A DNA stretch of 64,000 bases from Fusibacter sp963666805 (lineage in GTDB: Bacteria > Bacillota > Clostridia > Peptostreptococcales > Acidaminobacteraceae), in contig CAXXWR010000007.1 in the NCBI GenBank assembly GCA_963666805.2, positions 434,001 to 498,000 on the forward strand. The letters are read 5' to 3'. Shown piece after piece: positions 61,723 through 64,000 of the stretch; position 1 is the first letter of the stretch, and every line of letters begins with the position of its first letter. The translations under genes were made by a program, and so were the position numbers. The notes under the pieces were generated by a model. That model had not been told where the DNA came from. It saw only the letters and a list, made by a program, of their open reading frames with translations, and did no database searches.

Positions 61723-61802
61723 AGTTAAATCTCCTTTTCGTAATCAAATAATTCAATATTCAGTATGAAATTATAATTATTATAGCAAAAATCAGTCATC
61801 AA

Positions 61803-61831
61803 TTGAACCTAAACAACATTCAAAATATAAT
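61803..61831 (+). promoter_or_regulatory. Promoter of the diguanylate cyclase gene
   Basis: TTGAAC (61803-61808), 17-bp spacer, TATAAT (61826-61831). The leader is about 150 bases, with TTGTCT and AGACAA arms that could pair; I see no known riboswitch in it. Confidence 0.55.
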
Positions 61832-61985
61832 CTATAGAATGATTTACCGCAAAAATTTTATTGTCTCAAAAGTATTTTTTAGGGTATCACAATAAGAGTT
61901 ATAAAATCACAAGACAAAATGTCATAATTCATTTATACTAATACTTAATTATGTATGAAAAACAATTCTATAGTAGGGATCAGGT

Positions 61986-63122
61986 ATGAAATCTAATAAA
62001 AAAATCAGTCGTTTACAATTACATCTCAAAGAAATGGATCTTGAAACTCGGATACTTTTTATGGCGCTCATTGCAGGTGGTGTTATTAGTCTTTTAAGTG
62101 TTGCTATTAATATTATCCTCCAAATGTCACTCATTGTTATTTTAACGCCTCTTATCATGGCTTTCATTTATGCGGGGCTTATTTACTCCGTTTTTCACAA
62201 TCCGAATAACCATTATGCAGGTTATATTGCCATTGTTGTGTCAACGCTCACTATTTTTCCAAGTTTATGGCTTAATAGTGGTGGACTCACGGGTTCAACA
62301 CCTTATTACTATTTATTTATGGTCTTTTTAACAACCGTCGTTTTAAGAAAATTCAAATTCAGAGTGATTTTATTTTTACAATTCATCATTGCAAGTGCTC
62401 TTATATTGATAGAAATCATCAAACCCAATACGATTAGCCCCTATCTTAGTTTTCAAGCTCACTTCATGGATATCTTCTTTGCTTTTGCTATTATAACTGT
62501 CTTTATCTCTATTATGACTATCTATATCATGGATAATTATCACCGCTCGATTGAAGCACTTAAAAACACGAAGCAGGATCTTGAAAAAGCGAATAAAAAT
62601 CTGGAATGGATTGCAACTACCGATGAATTGACTCGACTCTATAACCGCCGATTTGCAATGAATAAACTCTCTGAAATCATTGCCGAAGTCTCTCTTAACA
62701 AGGTGAAAAGTTTTGGAGTTCTTATGTTAGATATTGATCATTTCAAGTTAATCAATGACAATTTTGGCCATTTAGCTGGGGATGATGTCCTCAAAAGGTT
62801 CGGTCAAGTGCTCATTGACCATTGTGGAGATAGCCATCTACCAACGCGTATTGGCGGAGAAGAATTTTTAATCATTACCTACGTTCATCAATTTGAATCC
62901 TTTCAAAAAATAGCAGAATCTATTAAAAAGGCTATTGATTTAACCGATTGGTCTGATATCCATCCCGACCTAAAAGTCACCATCAGTATTGGGGCTTATT
63001 ACATTAATCATGAAACCCCTCTTGAAGATAAGGGATTAGAACAAGTACTTAACCATGTTGACCATTCATTATATGCTGCCAAAAATAACGGCCGTAATCA
63101 AATTCATTATTTTAACTTATAA
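61986..63122 (+). CDS. Membrane-bound diguanylate cyclase (GGDEF domain)
   Basis: 378 residues: five to six membrane helices (about 20-190), a short coiled linker (SIEALKNTKQDLEKANKNLE), then the GGDEF domain with TRLYNRRFAMNKL, LMLDIDHFKLINDNFGHLAG and active-site GGEEF. The motif is intact, so it should make cyclic di-GMP from two GTP. The Arg-x-x-Asp of an inhibitory site is not obvious. The ribosome site is AGGGATCAGG. It is convergent with a chemoreceptor gene, with a shared terminator. Confidence 0.93.
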   Translation: MKSNKKISRLQLHLKEMDLETRILFMALIAGGVISLLSVAINIILQMSLIVILTPLIMAFIYAGLIYSVFHNPNNHYAGYIAIVVSTLTIFPSLWLNSGGLTGSTPYYYLFMVFLTTVVLRKFKFRVILFLQFIIASALILIEIIKPNTISPYLSFQAHFMDIFFAFAIITVFISIMTIYIMDNYHRSIEALKNTKQDLEKANKNLEWIATTDELTRLYNRRFAMNKLSEIIAEVSLNKVKSFGVLMLDIDHFKLINDNFGHLAGDDVLKRFGQVLIDHCGDSHLPTRIGGEEFLIITYVHQFESFQKIAESIKKAIDLTDWSDIHPDLKVTISIGAYYINHETPLEDKGLEQVLNHVDHSLYAAKNNGRNQIHYFNL

Positions 63123-63126
63123 AAAT

Positions 63127-63193
63127 TAAAAGCCATTATTTTTTAAAATTGCCTTTTGAATTTGGCAATGATTAAAAAGTAATGGCTTTTGAT
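63127..63193. terminator. Bidirectional terminator between cyclase and chemoreceptor genes
   Basis: AAAAGCCATTA pairs with TAATGGCTTTT across a loop that itself holds a small ATTGCC/GGCAAT stem. Confidence 0.85.
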
Positions 63194-63196
63194 TTT

Positions 63197-64000
63197 CTAT
63201 CTATAGCGTTGTGCAAAGGATTCTAGTTCATGTGCTGTTCTAGATAACGCTTTTAATCGCTCTAAAATACCTGAGATCAATTGCGCCTGATCTTGACTGA
63301 CTGTACCCGTTGTCTCGATAGACGCTGATATATCATTCACGGCATTATTCATAGAAACAATGTTGCTTCTAATATTTTTAACAGCTTCTTCTGATTGTGC
63401 TGCAAGTTTTCTCACTTCTTCTGCAACCACTGCAAAGCCACGACCTTGTTCCCCTGCTCTTGCTGCTTCTATAGAAGCATTTAAACCGAGCAAATTGGTT
63501 TGACTAGCGATACTATTAATAAAATCCAATATTTCATAGGTATGACTATTGTTTTTTTCAAGTTCACCTGCCAGTTCCATAGAACGTTTTCCTGAATTAG
63601 ATAAGGTTTCAGCTCCCACGGTGATTGCATTTAACTGATCGGCTACTTCTGATAATGATTGATTTAAATCATTAATACTGTACACTAATTTCTGATTGTC
63701 CTGTAAGTCAATTCCAGAACTCAAAGTTCCTATAATTTCTCCATTAATCCCATAAATCGGCGTGAAAATCGTTTTAATCGGTAAACCATATACTTCGGGT
63801 GGTACATCCGCATAAGTATCTTTATTCTTATTAATACACTCTGGAATGGTATCAATATCTGCAATAGGTTTTCCTTCAGGCAAATCCAATTCAAAAGTTT
63901 TTGCCTTATAATAGCCTAGATATTCAGTTAAATCTGTCAACCCAACCGCCATGTCTTCACGGACAATATGGTTGAGATAAGGTAAAACCAATTTGAAGGC
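63197..64000 (-). CDS. Methyl-accepting chemotaxis-type signalling protein, C-terminal part (cut by right edge)
   Basis: The frame is open to the right edge, so at least 267 residues are seen and the true start is outside. An N-terminal PAS/sensor-like region (containing PEVYGLPIKTIFTPIYGING then GEIIGTLSSGIDL) leads into a short signalling domain with the kinase-contact hairpin ASQTNLLGLNASIEAARAGE followed by GRGFAVVAEEVRKLA. It has no visible membrane helix in the part present, suggesting a soluble receptor. It would control CheA or a related kinase. Confidence 0.9.
   Translation of the reverse strand, partial: AFKLVLPYLNHIVREDMAVGLTDLTEYLGYYKAKTFELDLPEGKPIADIDTIPECINKNKDTYADVPPEVYGLPIKTIFTPIYGINGEIIGTLSSGIDLQDNQKLVYSINDLNQSLSEVADQLNAITVGAETLSNSGKRSMELAGELEKNNSHTYEILDFINSIASQTNLLGLNASIEAARAGEQGRGFAVVAEEVRKLAAQSEEAVKNIRSNIVSMNNAVNDISASIETTGTVSQDQAQLISGILERLKALSRTAHELESFAQRYR

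Noticed and set aside
61803..61985. c-di-GMP riboswitch in the cyclase leader
   Set aside because: The leader is AT-rich and lacks the conserved GEMM core; only a weak TTGTCT/AGACAA pairing is seen.

Overview
The window is a chromosomal segment of a low-GC Gram-positive bacterium, most likely an anaerobic member of the Clostridia. Evidence: AT-rich DNA, strong AGGAGG-type ribosome sites, intrinsic hairpin-T terminators after most units, an SLH-domain surface protein, lipoproteins with Gram-positive lipoboxes, tetrahydrofolate- and glycine-riboswitch-like leaders, and families common in Firmicutes (DegV, YkvA, YdbC, FolT, PatB, YczE, DUF1292, DUF969/DUF979). I cannot fix the genus. No phage, transposase, CRISPR array, rRNA or tRNA was seen.

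Layout. 1-6.4 kb: the end of a DegV protein (cut by the left edge), a DUF1295 membrane protein, a His/Cys-rich DUF1292 protein, a lipoprotein made of two near-identical 140-residue copies, and a polar amino acid ABC transporter. 6.4-14.6 kb: a LysM-alkaline phosphatase/YibE pair, an MFS protein, a PatB-type C-S lyase, a MarR/YczE operon with a clear double operator, and a LOR/SDH-domain protein. 14.7-21.7 kb: an AraC regulator beside a heterodimeric ABC exporter-fold pair, an aldehyde dehydrogenase and a TetR regulator. 21.7-26.7 kb: an ArsC/Spx-like protein, folT behind a tetrahydrofolate-type riboswitch, a second DegV, a YdeI-like protein, a second YczE protein and a LysR regulator. 26.7-34.6 kb: a 1.7-kilo-residue SLH protein with almost identical 208-residue repeats, then a zinc-type ABC operon with a strong promoter and a palindromic operator.

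34.7-41.3 kb: a PucR/CdaR-like regulator broken by two single-base frameshifts, divergent from an Old-Yellow-Enzyme/SDR operon, then a family 2 glycosidase. 41.3-47.7 kb: small redox genes under a MarR regulator, an XRE-membrane protein, an amino acid permease, and a MarR/MATE pair sharing one operator sequence. 47.7-55.2 kb: a secreted M19-like hydrolase with a beta-trefoil-like front, a Crp/Fnr regulator, a pyroglutamyl-peptidase unit with DUF969/DUF979 membrane proteins, and a sodium:alanine/glycine symporter behind a glycine riboswitch. 55.2-64 kb: a two-component system beside a secreted ferritin-like DUF2202 protein, a YkvA protein behind an unassigned pseudoknotted leader, VOC proteins (one decayed), a possible small RNA, a 3-methyladenine glycosylase, a PC4-like protein, a diguanylate cyclase and a chemoreceptor cut by the right edge.

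Overall this is a housekeeping/accessory mix dominated by small regulator-transporter cassettes for amino acids, peptides, zinc, folate and drugs. The least explained signals are the pseudoknot before ykvA (58790-58848), the short terminated transcript at 60722-60817, the two sets of near-identical internal protein repeats, and the twice-frameshifted regulator.
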